In this document: piece by piece, positions 18,669-26,878 of the stretch | Layout of the letters: each line of letters starts with the position of its first letter | Position numbering within the stretch: the stretch's first letter is position 1 | Origin: CAYONP01 sp964405335 | GTDB lineage: Bacteria; Armatimonadota; UBA10988 | Reading direction: 5' to 3' | DNA length: 64,000 bases | Assembly (NCBI GenBank): GCA_964405335.1 | Contig: CAYONP010000008.1 | Span: 1-64,000, forward strand | Made by a program: the position numbers and the translations under genes | The notes under the pieces: model-generated | Seen by the model: the letters and a program-made list of their open reading frames with translations, nothing else | Told to the model about the DNA's origin: nothing | Databases searched by the model: none

Positions 18669-18746
18669 GGTGCCACTGGCGGCTTGCCCGCCAGTGCCGC
18701 CGACGAGCTGCTGGACAGCACTGGCGCGCAAGCCGCCAGTGGCACC
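18669..18746. repeat. REPIN-like inverted repeat, GGTGCCACTGGCGGC family
   Basis: Arms of 29 bases at 18669-18697 and 18718-18746 are inverted copies with one mismatch, starting GGTGCCACTGGCGGCTTG and ending GCCAGTGC, with a 20-base spacer. Each arm contains its own small palindrome (CACTGGCGG / CCGCCAGTG). It lies downstream of the cyclase fusion gene in the 18395-18796 non-coding stretch, which otherwise holds only the promoter-like site at 18552-18579. Confidence 0.75.
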
Positions 18747-18796
18747 ATCCGCCGATGTCAACGATCGACCAACGCCAGTGGGATGCGGCCGGTGGA

Positions 18797-21763
18797 TCAG
18801 CCGTCGATTGGCTTGGCCAGGGCGATCAGCTCGTAGCAGTGCGCCCGACAGTCGGGGCCGAAGGTCTCGGGCATGAGCAGGCAGGCGACGGCGTTGCGCA
18901 TCAGGAAGGGCATCAGGCGCCGCAGTCGCGCCGAGCCCCAGGTCAGTCGCCGCCACCACATCGCCCGGGCGTGCAGCTCGCGCAGGTTGGGCATCACCGC
19001 GGCGGTGTGATCCTCGGTCTCGAGCACGGCGAAACCGGTCTCGCGGGCCAGCTCGAGCCAAGCGTCGACGGCTGGGAAGGAGTCGATGGCGAACGACGCC
19101 TCGACCAGACGCGCGGCGTACTGCACCGAGGGACGGGCAAGCTCGAAACCCGGCCGGCGGAACGGCTCCATGACCACGAATCGCCCGCCCGGGCGCAGCA
19201 CGCGGTGCACCTCGCGCAGCGCCCCGGCCACATCGAAGGCGTGGCACAGCCCCTCGACCACGAAGACCAGGTCAAAGCTCTCGTCGGGGTGCGGCAACTG
19301 CTGGAAGTCGGCCCGCTCAAACCGCAGGTTGGCCTGCCGGCGGCCCTTGCGCCGGGCCATGCGCACGTGCAGCGGGGTGACATCGACCCCGCGGAACTCG
19401 ACCTCTGGATGCTGCGCCGCCAGATAGCTGCTGTTGTAACCCTTGCCGCTGGCCAGCTCGAGCACCCGGCCCGCGCCGACGGCGGCCATCTGCCGCTGCA
19501 CGATGCGAGCCTGTTCGAGGTGGCCTTCGGGGTGATACTCACCATCGTAGTTGATGGCCATGTGCACCGCGCCGGCGCGTGAGTGCCACAACTGCCAGGC
19601 AAAGGCCGACTGCGTGTAGTAGCCGATCACTTCCTGCACATCGTGCGGCCGGTCGAGCAGCGCGGCGGTGTCGAAGGTCGACTCGACCAGAGCCAGCCGC
19701 TCGCGCAGGCGCGGTGGTTCGGCCAGGGCAACGGTCTGGCCCGACCAGGCCGGCGCGCCGGCGGCCGGCAGCGCCTCGGCGGCGCGGGCCAGGGCGAGCA
19801 GCGGGAAATAGTGCCGGTACAGGTTGTAGTTGATCATGAACCCGCGGCTCAGCTCGGTGCCCTGCGGTAGCTTGGCCCGCTGTCGCCGCTCGGTGCGCCG
19901 GCCGATGCCGTAACCGGGAAAGCCGGTGCCGGTGTACTGCGGCTCGTCCCAGGTGCCGTCCTCGCGCTGGGTGCGCAGCAGGTAGTCGACGCCGGCGCGG
20001 AGGCTCTGCTCGTACCGCGGGCTGCCGACGGCAATCAGCCCGAGCAGCGCCCAGCCGGTCTGTGAGGCGGTCGACGGCCCGCGCCCGCGCAGCGCATCGT
20101 CCATGTAGCTGGCGCAGGTCTCGCCCCAGCCGCCGTCGGCGTTCTGGTGCAGCACCAGCCAGTCGGCGGCCTTGCGCACATAGGGCGCGAGCATGTTCTC
20201 GCCCACCGCCCGCAGCGCCGGCAACACCGCCGCCGTGCCGTAGATGTGATTGACCCCCCAGCGGCCGAACCAACTGCCCTCGGGCTCCTGCTCGGCGCGG
20301 ATGAAGGCCAGCCCGCGGGCGACGGTCGGGTCGTGGCGATCGCGCCCGAGCAGGCCGAGCGCCTCGATCACATGGGCGGTGACATCGACGCTGGGCGGAT
20401 CGAGCGCCTCGCCGAAGTCGCAGAATGGGATGCGGCTGACCAGGAAGTGGTCGTTGTCCTTGTCGAACGCCGCCCAGCCGCCGCAGCTCGACTGCATCGC
20501 CTCGAGCCAGGCCGTCGCCCGCTCGATGGCGCCCTGCACCCGCGGCTCGGCGCGCCGGTCGCCGCCCAGCTTGGCCAGCACCTGCAGCGCCACGGCGGTG
20601 TCGTCGCAGTCGGGGTAGGCGTCGTTTTCGTACTCGAACGCCCAGCCGCCCGAGGGCGCCCGGCGGACGACCACCTGCCAATCGCCCGGCGCGTCGACCT
20701 GTTCGTCGAGCAGCCAGTCGATCGCCCGGGCAACCGCCGGCTGGTCGGGCGCATGGCCGCTCTCAAGCAGGCCGAGCAGGGCCAGCACGGTGTCCCAGAT
20801 GGGTGAGTTGCTGGCCTGCAGCCAGGTGGCGCCGTGCCGCTCATAGGCCCACGGCGGGTCGAACGCGCGCAGGCCGCGGGCGACCACCGGGTGGTCGAGC
20901 GCGTAGCCCTCGACGTTCAGCGCCATGAGCGCATAGATCCACGGCGGCTGGATGCCCGACCAGGCTCCATCGGCCTCTTGGTGGCGGATGATCCACTCGA
21001 GGCAGAGCCGGATCGCCCGCTCCCTGAACGGGTGCCAACGCCGGCGACGGTACCAGCCGGCGGCGCGGTCGAGGGCGTGGAACAGCCCCTCGGTGGTGAA
21101 CCAGTGCGAGCTGCGGCGGATGCGATAGTCGGTCGCCTCACGGCCGTTCGGGTGCAGCTCGTCGAGCCGCCGCCCCGGCGGCAGCGGGCGCACCGGCCGG
21201 CGCGCCGAGAGGACCATCAGCGGCACCAGCGTGCCGCGCGCCCACGAGCTGAACTGGTAGATGTTGAACGGGCACCACGGCGCCGGCAGGTAGATCATCT
21301 CGGGGACAATGTTCGGGATGCTCTCCCACGGCCACTCGCCGATCAGCGCCAGCCAGATGCGGGTGAACACGCGCACGTCGCCCAGGTCGCGGCGGAGGAG
21401 CCATTCGCGCGCGCGGCGCAGGGGGTCACTGTCGGGGTCGAGCCCGGCGCAGCGCAGCGCGGCATAGCACTCGACGGTGACCGAGAGGTCGCCGTTCGGC
21501 GCGTCGTGAAACACCTCCCACGAACCGTCGGCGCGCTGGCTGTGGAGGATGGCGCGGACCACGCCGGGGTACTTCGGATCGTCGTCGACGCCGAGGAAGT
21601 GCATGGCCAGCAGCCACTCGGCTTCCATCGAGGCGTTCGATTCGAGCGCGCCGACCCAGTAGCCGTCGGGCTGCTGCTGGCCGAGCAGCCAGTCGACCGC
21701 GCGCGCCAGCCCGCGCCGCAAGAGGGCCGACGGCTCCAGCACCTGGATCTCGAGCGCTCCCAA
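18797..21763 (-). CDS. shc-like: Squalene-hopene cyclase fused to sterol-methyltransferase-like domain
   Basis: The start is set at TTG 21763 (AGGAG nine bases upstream), giving 988 residues; a longer TTG at 21901 has a poor ribosome site. Residues 1-665 are a squalene-hopene cyclase: QQPDGYW and later QW repeats, FNIYQFSSWARGTLVPL, the catalytic DCDD (DxDD) at 385-388 and GTGFPGYG near 612. It lacks the DCTAE of oxidosqualene cyclases. Residues about 705-988 are a class I SAM methyltransferase: VLELASGKG at 767-775, GVDVTP, and VEGLCHAFD resembling the IEATCHAP of sterol C24-methyltransferases. The cyclase makes hopanoids at the membrane; methylation of squalene or its product by the fused domain is inference. 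Confidence 0.88.
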   Translation of the reverse strand: MGALEIQVLEPSALLRRGLARAVDWLLGQQQPDGYWVGALESNASMEAEWLLAMHFLGVDDDPKYPGVVRAILHSQRADGSWEVFHDAPNGDLSVTVECYAALRCAGLDPDSDPLRRAREWLLRRDLGDVRVFTRIWLALIGEWPWESIPNIVPEMIYLPAPWCPFNIYQFSSWARGTLVPLMVLSARRPVRPLPPGRRLDELHPNGREATDYRIRRSSHWFTTEGLFHALDRAAGWYRRRRWHPFRERAIRLCLEWIIRHQEADGAWSGIQPPWIYALMALNVEGYALDHPVVARGLRAFDPPWAYERHGATWLQASNSPIWDTVLALLGLLESGHAPDQPAVARAIDWLLDEQVDAPGDWQVVVRRAPSGGWAFEYENDAYPDCDDTAVALQVLAKLGGDRRAEPRVQGAIERATAWLEAMQSSCGGWAAFDKDNDHFLVSRIPFCDFGEALDPPSVDVTAHVIEALGLLGRDRHDPTVARGLAFIRAEQEPEGSWFGRWGVNHIYGTAAVLPALRAVGENMLAPYVRKAADWLVLHQNADGGWGETCASYMDDALRGRGPSTASQTGWALLGLIAVGSPRYEQSLRAGVDYLLRTQREDGTWDEPQYTGTGFPGYGIGRRTERRQRAKLPQGTELSRGFMINYNLYRHYFPLLALARAAEALPAAGAPAWSGQTVALAEPPRLRERLALVESTFDTAALLDRPHDVQEVIGYYTQSAFAWQLWHSRAGAVHMAINYDGEYHPEGHLEQARIVQRQMAAVGAGRVLELASGKGYNSSYLAAQHPEVEFRGVDVTPLHVRMARRKGRRQANLRFERADFQQLPHPDESFDLVFVVEGLCHAFDVAGALREVHRVLRPGGRFVVMEPFRRPGFELARPSVQYAARLVEASFAIDSFPAVDAWLELARETGFAVLETEDHTAAVMPNLRELHARAMWWRRLTWGSARLRRLMPFLMRNAVACLLMPETFGPDCRAHCYELIALAKPIDG

Positions 21764-22009
21764 CGGACCGCTCTCCTGGGGACGGTTCGGGGTCCCGGCA
21801 GCAACCACCCGGACGCGTGGGCTCGACCGGACCGGCTTGCAGAACGGTGAACGCGGCACCAAAACCGGCCGGAGTCTGCCATCGAACCGGCCTAGCGTCA
21901 AGCCCGGCGCCAGCGCACCGCGAGTCGCGTCCCAGGTTTTGTTTTGTTAGCCTCAGCGGTGGAGCCTGGCACGACATTGGCCGAGACTCATGCTCGACAG
22001 GAGATGCGC

Positions 22010-23614
22010 ATGGTGGGGTCATCGTCGCGTCGGCGGCGCTTCGGCATTGCCGGCGTCGTGCTCGCCGCCGGGCTGGTCGGGCCGCCGGCCGTAGCCGATC
22101 CGCAGCCGGTTCCGGGCCGCCCGTGGACCAGCATCGTTCCCGACCCGGACACCTATGACTGGAGCCAGGCGAACCGGCCGGGCTACCGTTTCCGCGGCAT
22201 GGAGCCGACGCAGCAGCGGTTCTATGACTACATCGTGGCCAAGCGCCAGGCCGGCACGCCGCTGAGCTGGGCCGAGCGGGCGATGATCCGCACCCTCACC
22301 GCCGCCCGCCGCTGGCCCGAGCCGCCGCGGCCGAACGAGTTCTGGGCCGGCTACATGCGCTACCTGCGCGACCTGCCGACCGACGACCTGAACATGGCCC
22401 AGAACCTGATGCTGACCGAACTGCAGCAGCGCGGGCTGGTCGTGCTGGACATGCCCATCTCGGCCGACCAGCAGCGGACCATCGAGTATCTCCAGCGCGG
22501 CGAGTTTCGGGCCCGCACCTGGTTCGAGCGCTATCTCACCGGCCGCGTCGAGCCGTGGCTCGATTACGCCCTCGCCTCGCACGGCTACCCACTGGCCGCG
22601 CCCGCCCCCGGCGGCAACGTCTTCCCGCCGGGCGGGACCTTCAACGGCATGCAGATCAGCTACAACGTCAGCGGCGCCACGCTCGGCGGGGTCGAGGACC
22701 GCGAGGGCTTCACCACTGTCCGGCAGGTGGTCGGCACGCTGCAGCCGGGGACGATGACCGTCTCGGGCACCGTCGCCGTCGGCGGCTACGGCGCCGACCT
22801 GACCGTCACCGTGTGGGGCGGCGGTGAGGACCGCAAGGAACACAAGGTCTGGATCCCCAACCCGGGCAACGGCGGCAGCGGGTCGTTCAGCCTCGCGGTC
22901 GAGGTGCCCCAGAACGCCGATGCGGCGGGGTTCAGCATCCGGCTCGACGGCAGCTACTCGATGGGTGGCGGCCACCGCGGACTGGTGGTCAGCGCGCAGT
23001 TGCGGCCGACGGAAGAGACCATGGAGGCCCGCCGGCGCGCGGCCGATGAGGCCTGGCGGCGGCACGTCGAGGAGACCCTGGCCGCACTCGGTTACGAGAA
23101 CACGCCCGAGGGCAAGGCGCTGGCCGAGATGCGCCAGGCGCTGGCCGGCGGCGACGCGGCCTGGCGCGAGTATGTCGACCGCGAACTCGCCGCGCTGGGC
23201 GAAGACACCTCGCCCCAGGCGCAGGACTTTGGGCGGCTCGAGCAGGCGTTGGGCGACGGCGGACCGACCTGGGACGACTACGTCCGCCGCCACGTCGACG
23301 ACCAGGGCGGCGACATCGACGTCGGCGTCGAGCTCAACGGCGGCCGACTGACCGGCGTGGCCAACACCTTTGACCAGCCGACCAAGGTGAGCTGCAAACT
23401 CGACTTTGCCGACCTGCCCGAGAACACCACCGTCACCGCGGTCTGGACCCGCGACGGCGAGGAGGTGATCCGCTCGGAGCGGACCTGCGGCGGGAGCGGC
23501 TGGGTCTCGTTCAGCCTGCTCGGCGGCGGCGCGGCGCTGACGCCGGGCAAGTACAACCTGACCGTGACCGCCGGCGGCCGACAGCTCGGCTTCCGCAACT
23601 TCACCGTCCGGTGA
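22010..23614 (+). CDS. Secreted protein of unknown function
   Basis: The start is set at ATG 22010, six bases after AGGAG, giving 534 residues; two in-frame starts upstream are poorer. An arginine-rich head and hydrophobic segment (GIAGVVLAAGLVG, cut after AVA) form a signal peptide. Residues 40-190 are helical with many aromatic residues. Residues 190-330 look like a beta sandwich (GGTFNGMQISYNVSG, TVSGTVAVGGYG). Residues 340-435 hold two similar helical segments with AxxALGYENTPEG and ALGEDTSPQA, a small internal repeat. The end is an Ig-like domain (CKLDFADLPENTTVTAVW, LTPGKYNLTV). No enzyme motif seen. Confidence 0.7.
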   Translation: MVGSSSRRRRFGIAGVVLAAGLVGPPAVADPQPVPGRPWTSIVPDPDTYDWSQANRPGYRFRGMEPTQQRFYDYIVAKRQAGTPLSWAERAMIRTLTAARRWPEPPRPNEFWAGYMRYLRDLPTDDLNMAQNLMLTELQQRGLVVLDMPISADQQRTIEYLQRGEFRARTWFERYLTGRVEPWLDYALASHGYPLAAPAPGGNVFPPGGTFNGMQISYNVSGATLGGVEDREGFTTVRQVVGTLQPGTMTVSGTVAVGGYGADLTVTVWGGGEDRKEHKVWIPNPGNGGSGSFSLAVEVPQNADAAGFSIRLDGSYSMGGGHRGLVVSAQLRPTEETMEARRRAADEAWRRHVEETLAALGYENTPEGKALAEMRQALAGGDAAWREYVDRELAALGEDTSPQAQDFGRLEQALGDGGPTWDDYVRRHVDDQGGDIDVGVELNGGRLTGVANTFDQPTKVSCKLDFADLPENTTVTAVWTRDGEEVIRSERTCGGSGWVSFSLLGGGAALTPGKYNLTVTAGGRQLGFRNFTVR

Positions 23615-23645
23615 ACAAACCAAGGCGAGGTCGCGCGGTGTGGCT

Positions 23646-23883
23646 GTAGGGTCCGCACGGCGGACCGTGCCGACGTGTTCGCCAGCCGTGGTCCGCGGTG
23701 CGGACNNNNNNNNNNNNNNNNNNNNNNNNNNNNNNNNNNNNNNNNNNNNNNNNNNNNNNNNNNNNNNNNNNNNNNNNNNNNNNNNNNNNNNNNNNNNNNN
23801 NNNNNGCGCGATGTGGCTGTAGCGTCCGCACGGCGGACCGTGCCGACGTGTTCGCCAGCCCTGGTCCGCGGTGCGGAGCCTAC
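23646..23883. repeat. Tandem GTAGSGTCCGCAC repeat interrupted by a gap
   Basis: Two nearly identical units flank the 100-base N run: one from 23646 cut off at 23705, and one at 23819-23883. Both are preceded by GCGCGRTGTGGCT and share GTCCGCACGGCGGACCGTGC, then GACGTGTTCGCCAGC, then GGTCCGCGGTGCGGA. The ends are inverted (GTAG-GTCCGCAC / GTGCGGA-CTAC). The same family recurs at 24677-24742. The region 23615-23988 otherwise holds no gene. Confidence 0.75.
23706..23805. other. Assembly gap, 100 N
   Basis: Exactly 100 N bases, the conventional length for a gap of unknown size. It falls inside a repeat present on both sides, so more copies may be missing. No coding frame crosses it: the secreted protein gene stops at 23614 and the pseudopilin gene starts at 23989. 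Confidence 0.95.
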
Positions 23884-23988
23884 ACGCCGGCACCAGGCTG
23901 CCTCCACGCCCGCGCAACGTCGGCGCAACCAAGGGCTGCACCGCTGAGTGTAGAATGTCGACACTGTCACGCGCCTTGGAGGATGGGC

Positions 23989-24615
23989 ATGTCGACCTCA
24001 CCGCCGCGCTATCGCTCCGACCGCCGGCACAGCAGCGGTTGCCTCATCGCCGCCATCGCCGGTGGCTGCCTCGGCCTGCTGCTGCTCAGCATCTTGGTCC
24101 TCGCCGCGCTGCTCTTCCCGGTCTTCGCCAAAGCCCGCGAGAAGGCCCGGCAAGCGAGTTGCATGGCCAACGTCAAGCACCAGTCGCTGGCCATGCTGGC
24201 CTATGCCGCCGACTACGACATGCACCTGCCGCCGGCGACCGGTGACGACTACCGCGGGTTTGTCGAGCAGTACGCTGACCCACAGGTGACCATGACCTCG
24301 GGCATCGGCATCTGGAGCTGCCCGACAACCGTCGCCCTCCCGGCCTCGTATCAGTTCAACGTCGAGCTGAGCGCGATGGACGCCGTGGCGGTCACCTCGC
24401 CGGCCGACGGCGTGATGATCTTCGAGGGCTCGAGCCAGACCGAGCTGTTCTACCCGCACAATGGGTCGATGAACGTGGGCTTCGTCGACGGTCACGTCGG
24501 CGCCAAGTCGGGCACCGACGTGCCGAACCTGACCTGGCATTTCGACCCGCCGGAGGAGCCGAAGCCGGATGCGTCGCCGCCGAAGCCCGGCGCGGCGCCG
24601 GCGGGGTGGCGATAG
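23989..24615 (+). CDS. DUF1559-type pseudopilin with H-x9-DG motif
   Basis: The start is ATG 23989, with GGAGG six bases upstream, giving 208 residues. One membrane helix (about 20-45) is followed by FPVFAKAREKARQASC, the signature of the DUF1559 pseudopilin-like family as found in Armatimonadota. The globular part contains a short IWSCP motif and ends with HNGSMNVGFVDGH, a perfect H-x9-DG motif. The N-terminus is longer than a classical type IV prepilin, and the usual GFTLIE cleavage site is missing. The family's role is unresolved (type II secretion-like envelope structures are suspected). Three genes at 28213-33703 carry relics of the same fold. Confidence 0.82.
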   Translation: MSTSPPRYRSDRRHSSGCLIAAIAGGCLGLLLLSILVLAALLFPVFAKAREKARQASCMANVKHQSLAMLAYAADYDMHLPPATGDDYRGFVEQYADPQVTMTSGIGIWSCPTTVALPASYQFNVELSAMDAVAVTSPADGVMIFEGSSQTELFYPHNGSMNVGFVDGHVGAKSGTDVPNLTWHFDPPEEPKPDASPPKPGAAPAGWR

Positions 24616-24676
24616 CGGTTCGGTGACGGAGCCGGCGGGGACGCCGGCGGTCCGTGGCGCGGTGTCTGCGAGCCAA

Positions 24677-24742
24677 GTAGGGTCCGCACCGCGGACCATG
24701 GCCGACCGGCTCGTGGCCGCTGGTCCGCGGTGCGGACCCTAC
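24677..24742. repeat. Perfect inverted repeat, GTAGGGTCCGCACC family
   Basis: Arms of 22 bases at 24677-24698 and 24721-24742 (GTAGGGTCCGCACCGCGGAC, then CA) are perfect inverted copies around a 22-base spacer. Each arm also contains a short self-palindrome (GTCCGC-ACC-GCGGAC). It lies between the pseudopilin gene and the convergent BtrH-like gene and belongs to the family at 23646-23883. Confidence 0.8.
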
Positions 24743-24803
24743 AGGTGTCACAGCAACCGCCGGTAGGGCGCGCCTCGCGCGCCGATGCCGGCGGCTCGTC
24801 TGC

Positions 24804-26771
24804 TTACTCCCGCACGGCCTCTTCGAGCGCGCCGACGGCCGCCTCGTCCAGCCGCCGCGCCTGCTCCAGCACTGCCGCCTCGGCCTCGCGGTGGACCGCG
24901 CTCCAGGCCGCTTCGCCGGCGGGCCGCCGGTCGGGGGCGAGGGGTTCCAGCGCGCGGCGGACCGCCTGGTAGAGCCCGGCGGCGCGCTCGACCGCCTGCC
25001 GCGCCGCGCCGTCGAACAGCACCGACTGGTCACGCAGAAAGGCCACCGCCGCGGCGCGAGCGTCGAGCAGGGCCGCATAGACCCACGGGTCGAGCTCGCG
25101 CAGACCGGCGCGCGACTCTTCGCTCAGCGCATCGTAGCCGCGCAGATCGGCGATCCAGGCGTCATAGGCCGCCGCGCCATACCAGTAGTCGTGCTCGGGG
25201 ATGCCGCCGTCGTGCCGGACCCGCCGCCAGTTGGCCACCGCGCCGCGGAGGCTGGCGCGCAGCGCCTCGGCCAGCGGCGGTGGCGTGCCCCACTCGCCGC
25301 GCCAGCCGAACAACGGACCCAGCTCTGCCATCGGGCGCCGGTGCGGCAGGTCGGCCTGGTCATAGTCGGCCAGGTCGAGCAGCCCGCCCGGCTCGTAGCC
25401 ATAGGCGAGGCAGACGCTCCAGGTCGGTGAGTAGACCAGCACCGGCCGGCCGGCGTCGATCTCAGCGGTCAGGCGGGCGAGCAGCGCGATCTCGTCGCGC
25501 CCGCCCGCCTCGTGCCACTCGCAGGGCAGCGTCCAGCCGCTCAGCTCGGCCACGGCGCGCCATTCGTCGGGCAGCTCGCCCACCGCCGACGAGGGGCACC
25601 AGTGGATGCGCGTCGCGTCGTTGCTCCAGCGCAGCCGGAAGGCGAGGCCGCTGTAGCCCATCAGGTCGGCGTAGGCATACGGGTGCGGCGAGCCGCGGAG
25701 CTGCTCGACCAGCGCCCCGCACCAAGTGTTGTCGCGCCCGGAGCCCCAGCTCAGCGGCCGCACGCCGGGCACCCGTACCGCCGTGCCGGGCGGCCGGGCC
25801 GGCGCCTCGACGGGCTGCCGGTAGGTCGCTGCGGCCAGCCGCTCGATCCCGACGGCATAGGCCTCGCGCGCGCGGCGGAGCAGGTCGACGGCCTTCGCCG
25901 CGGCCGACTCGTCGGGCTGCTGCCAGCCTTGCCACCCGCCGAGCAGTCCGTGGCAGAGGGTCGACAGGCAGCCGGCATCGACCTCGAACGACGAGGCGGC
26001 ATCGAGCAGCAGCTCGCGCGCGGCGGGGTGGCGCGGCGCGATCTCGCGCAGAAAGGCGCCGGCACACCGCCGCGTGGCCGCGTAGACGCCGGCGCAGTAG
26101 CGGTCGCCCGCATCGGGCACCCGGCCGGGCTCGGCGGCAAAGCGGCGCAGCCAGGCGTCATAGGCGGCCAGGCCCTCGCGGAAGCGCCACGGCAGTGACC
26201 CGGCGCGCAGCTCCTCAACAAACCGATCGGCCGGCGTGTGGGCATGGCGCACCGCCTCGGCCAGCGCATCGATCTCCAGCCGCTCCACATCCGCTTCGGC
26301 CACTCGCTCACCGATGAACAGCGCGCCCAACGGCGGGCAGGCATCGTCCTGCAGCAGATGCTCGACCGCCGCCTCGGCATAGCCGTTGAGGCCGAGGTAT
26401 GAGCCGCGTCCGTACAGCTGGCCCCGCTCGTGTCCGCAGACGACGTCCCACTCGGCGGTGGTGAAGGCATTCCAGATCAGCGCCGGCCGGCCGGCGGCCA
26501 GCTCGTCGTCGAGCCGCTCGAGCAGCGCGGTGAGGTCATCGGCGGCGACGGCCTCGACCTGATACCCCAGCCGGCGGGCCAACTCGGCGGTCTCCATCGC
26601 GGCGCTGCAGGTCGGCGCGCAGGGGCAGATGCCGGCGAGGCGGAAGGCCGAGCCGCTGACCCCCTGGATCCAGGCCGGCGTGTACGGCTCGCCGCGGTAG
26701 GCGAGGATGACTCGCAGACCCTCGAACAGCGGGTCGACAACGTGGTAGCGGTCCAACCCCGCAAGCTTCAT
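24804..26771 (-). CDS. Tandem BtrH-like (C39-like fold) protein, two homologous halves
   Basis: The start is set at ATG 26771 with GAGG seven bases upstream, giving 655 residues. It consists of two related halves of about 320 residues. Each has an N-terminal segment with SGxAFRL (VSGSAFRLAGICP, then GYSGLAFRLRW), a VLxx-type strand before an aromatic-rich loop, and a later EGLAAYDAWLRR / GAAAYDAWIADL segment followed by long helices. This layout recalls BtrH_N/DUF4872 proteins, whose founding member transfers an acyl group in butirosin synthesis. A cysteine follows the first motif in half one (CPCAPTC), and half two has TWCGALVEQL. Catalysis is uncertain. It is divergent from the beta-propeller gene. 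Confidence 0.6.
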   Translation of the reverse strand: MKLAGLDRYHVVDPLFEGLRVILAYRGEPYTPAWIQGVSGSAFRLAGICPCAPTCSAAMETAELARRLGYQVEAVAADDLTALLERLDDELAAGRPALIWNAFTTAEWDVVCGHERGQLYGRGSYLGLNGYAEAAVEHLLQDDACPPLGALFIGERVAEADVERLEIDALAEAVRHAHTPADRFVEELRAGSLPWRFREGLAAYDAWLRRFAAEPGRVPDAGDRYCAGVYAATRRCAGAFLREIAPRHPAARELLLDAASSFEVDAGCLSTLCHGLLGGWQGWQQPDESAAAKAVDLLRRAREAYAVGIERLAAATYRQPVEAPARPPGTAVRVPGVRPLSWGSGRDNTWCGALVEQLRGSPHPYAYADLMGYSGLAFRLRWSNDATRIHWCPSSAVGELPDEWRAVAELSGWTLPCEWHEAGGRDEIALLARLTAEIDAGRPVLVYSPTWSVCLAYGYEPGGLLDLADYDQADLPHRRPMAELGPLFGWRGEWGTPPPLAEALRASLRGAVANWRRVRHDGGIPEHDYWYGAAAYDAWIADLRGYDALSEESRAGLRELDPWVYAALLDARAAAVAFLRDQSVLFDGAARQAVERAAGLYQAVRRALEPLAPDRRPAGEAAWSAVHREAEAAVLEQARRLDEAAVGALEEAVRE

Positions 26772-26825
26772 AGCGCGACCTCGCCCCCTGTCGCGTGGTT
26801 CGCCGAGACCGGCCGATCTCCTCCG

Positions 26826-26854
26826 CTGACCCCTTGGCACAGCGGCAGCATAAT
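26826..26854 (+). promoter_or_regulatory. Candidate promoter for the beta-propeller gene
   Basis: CTGACC at 26826-26831 and CATAAT at 26849-26854 are separated by 17 bases, with a start expected near 26861. That leaves a short leader holding GGAG at 26869-26872, before ATG 26879. The -35 is only partly consensus. Confidence 0.4.
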
Positions 26855-26878
26855 CCGTACAGCAGCGCGGAGCAGGCA

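Noticed and set aside
23646..24742. Possible CRISPR array from GTCCGC repeats
   Set aside because: Units are paired inverted repeats with similar interiors, not direct repeats with unique spacers, and no cas genes are near.
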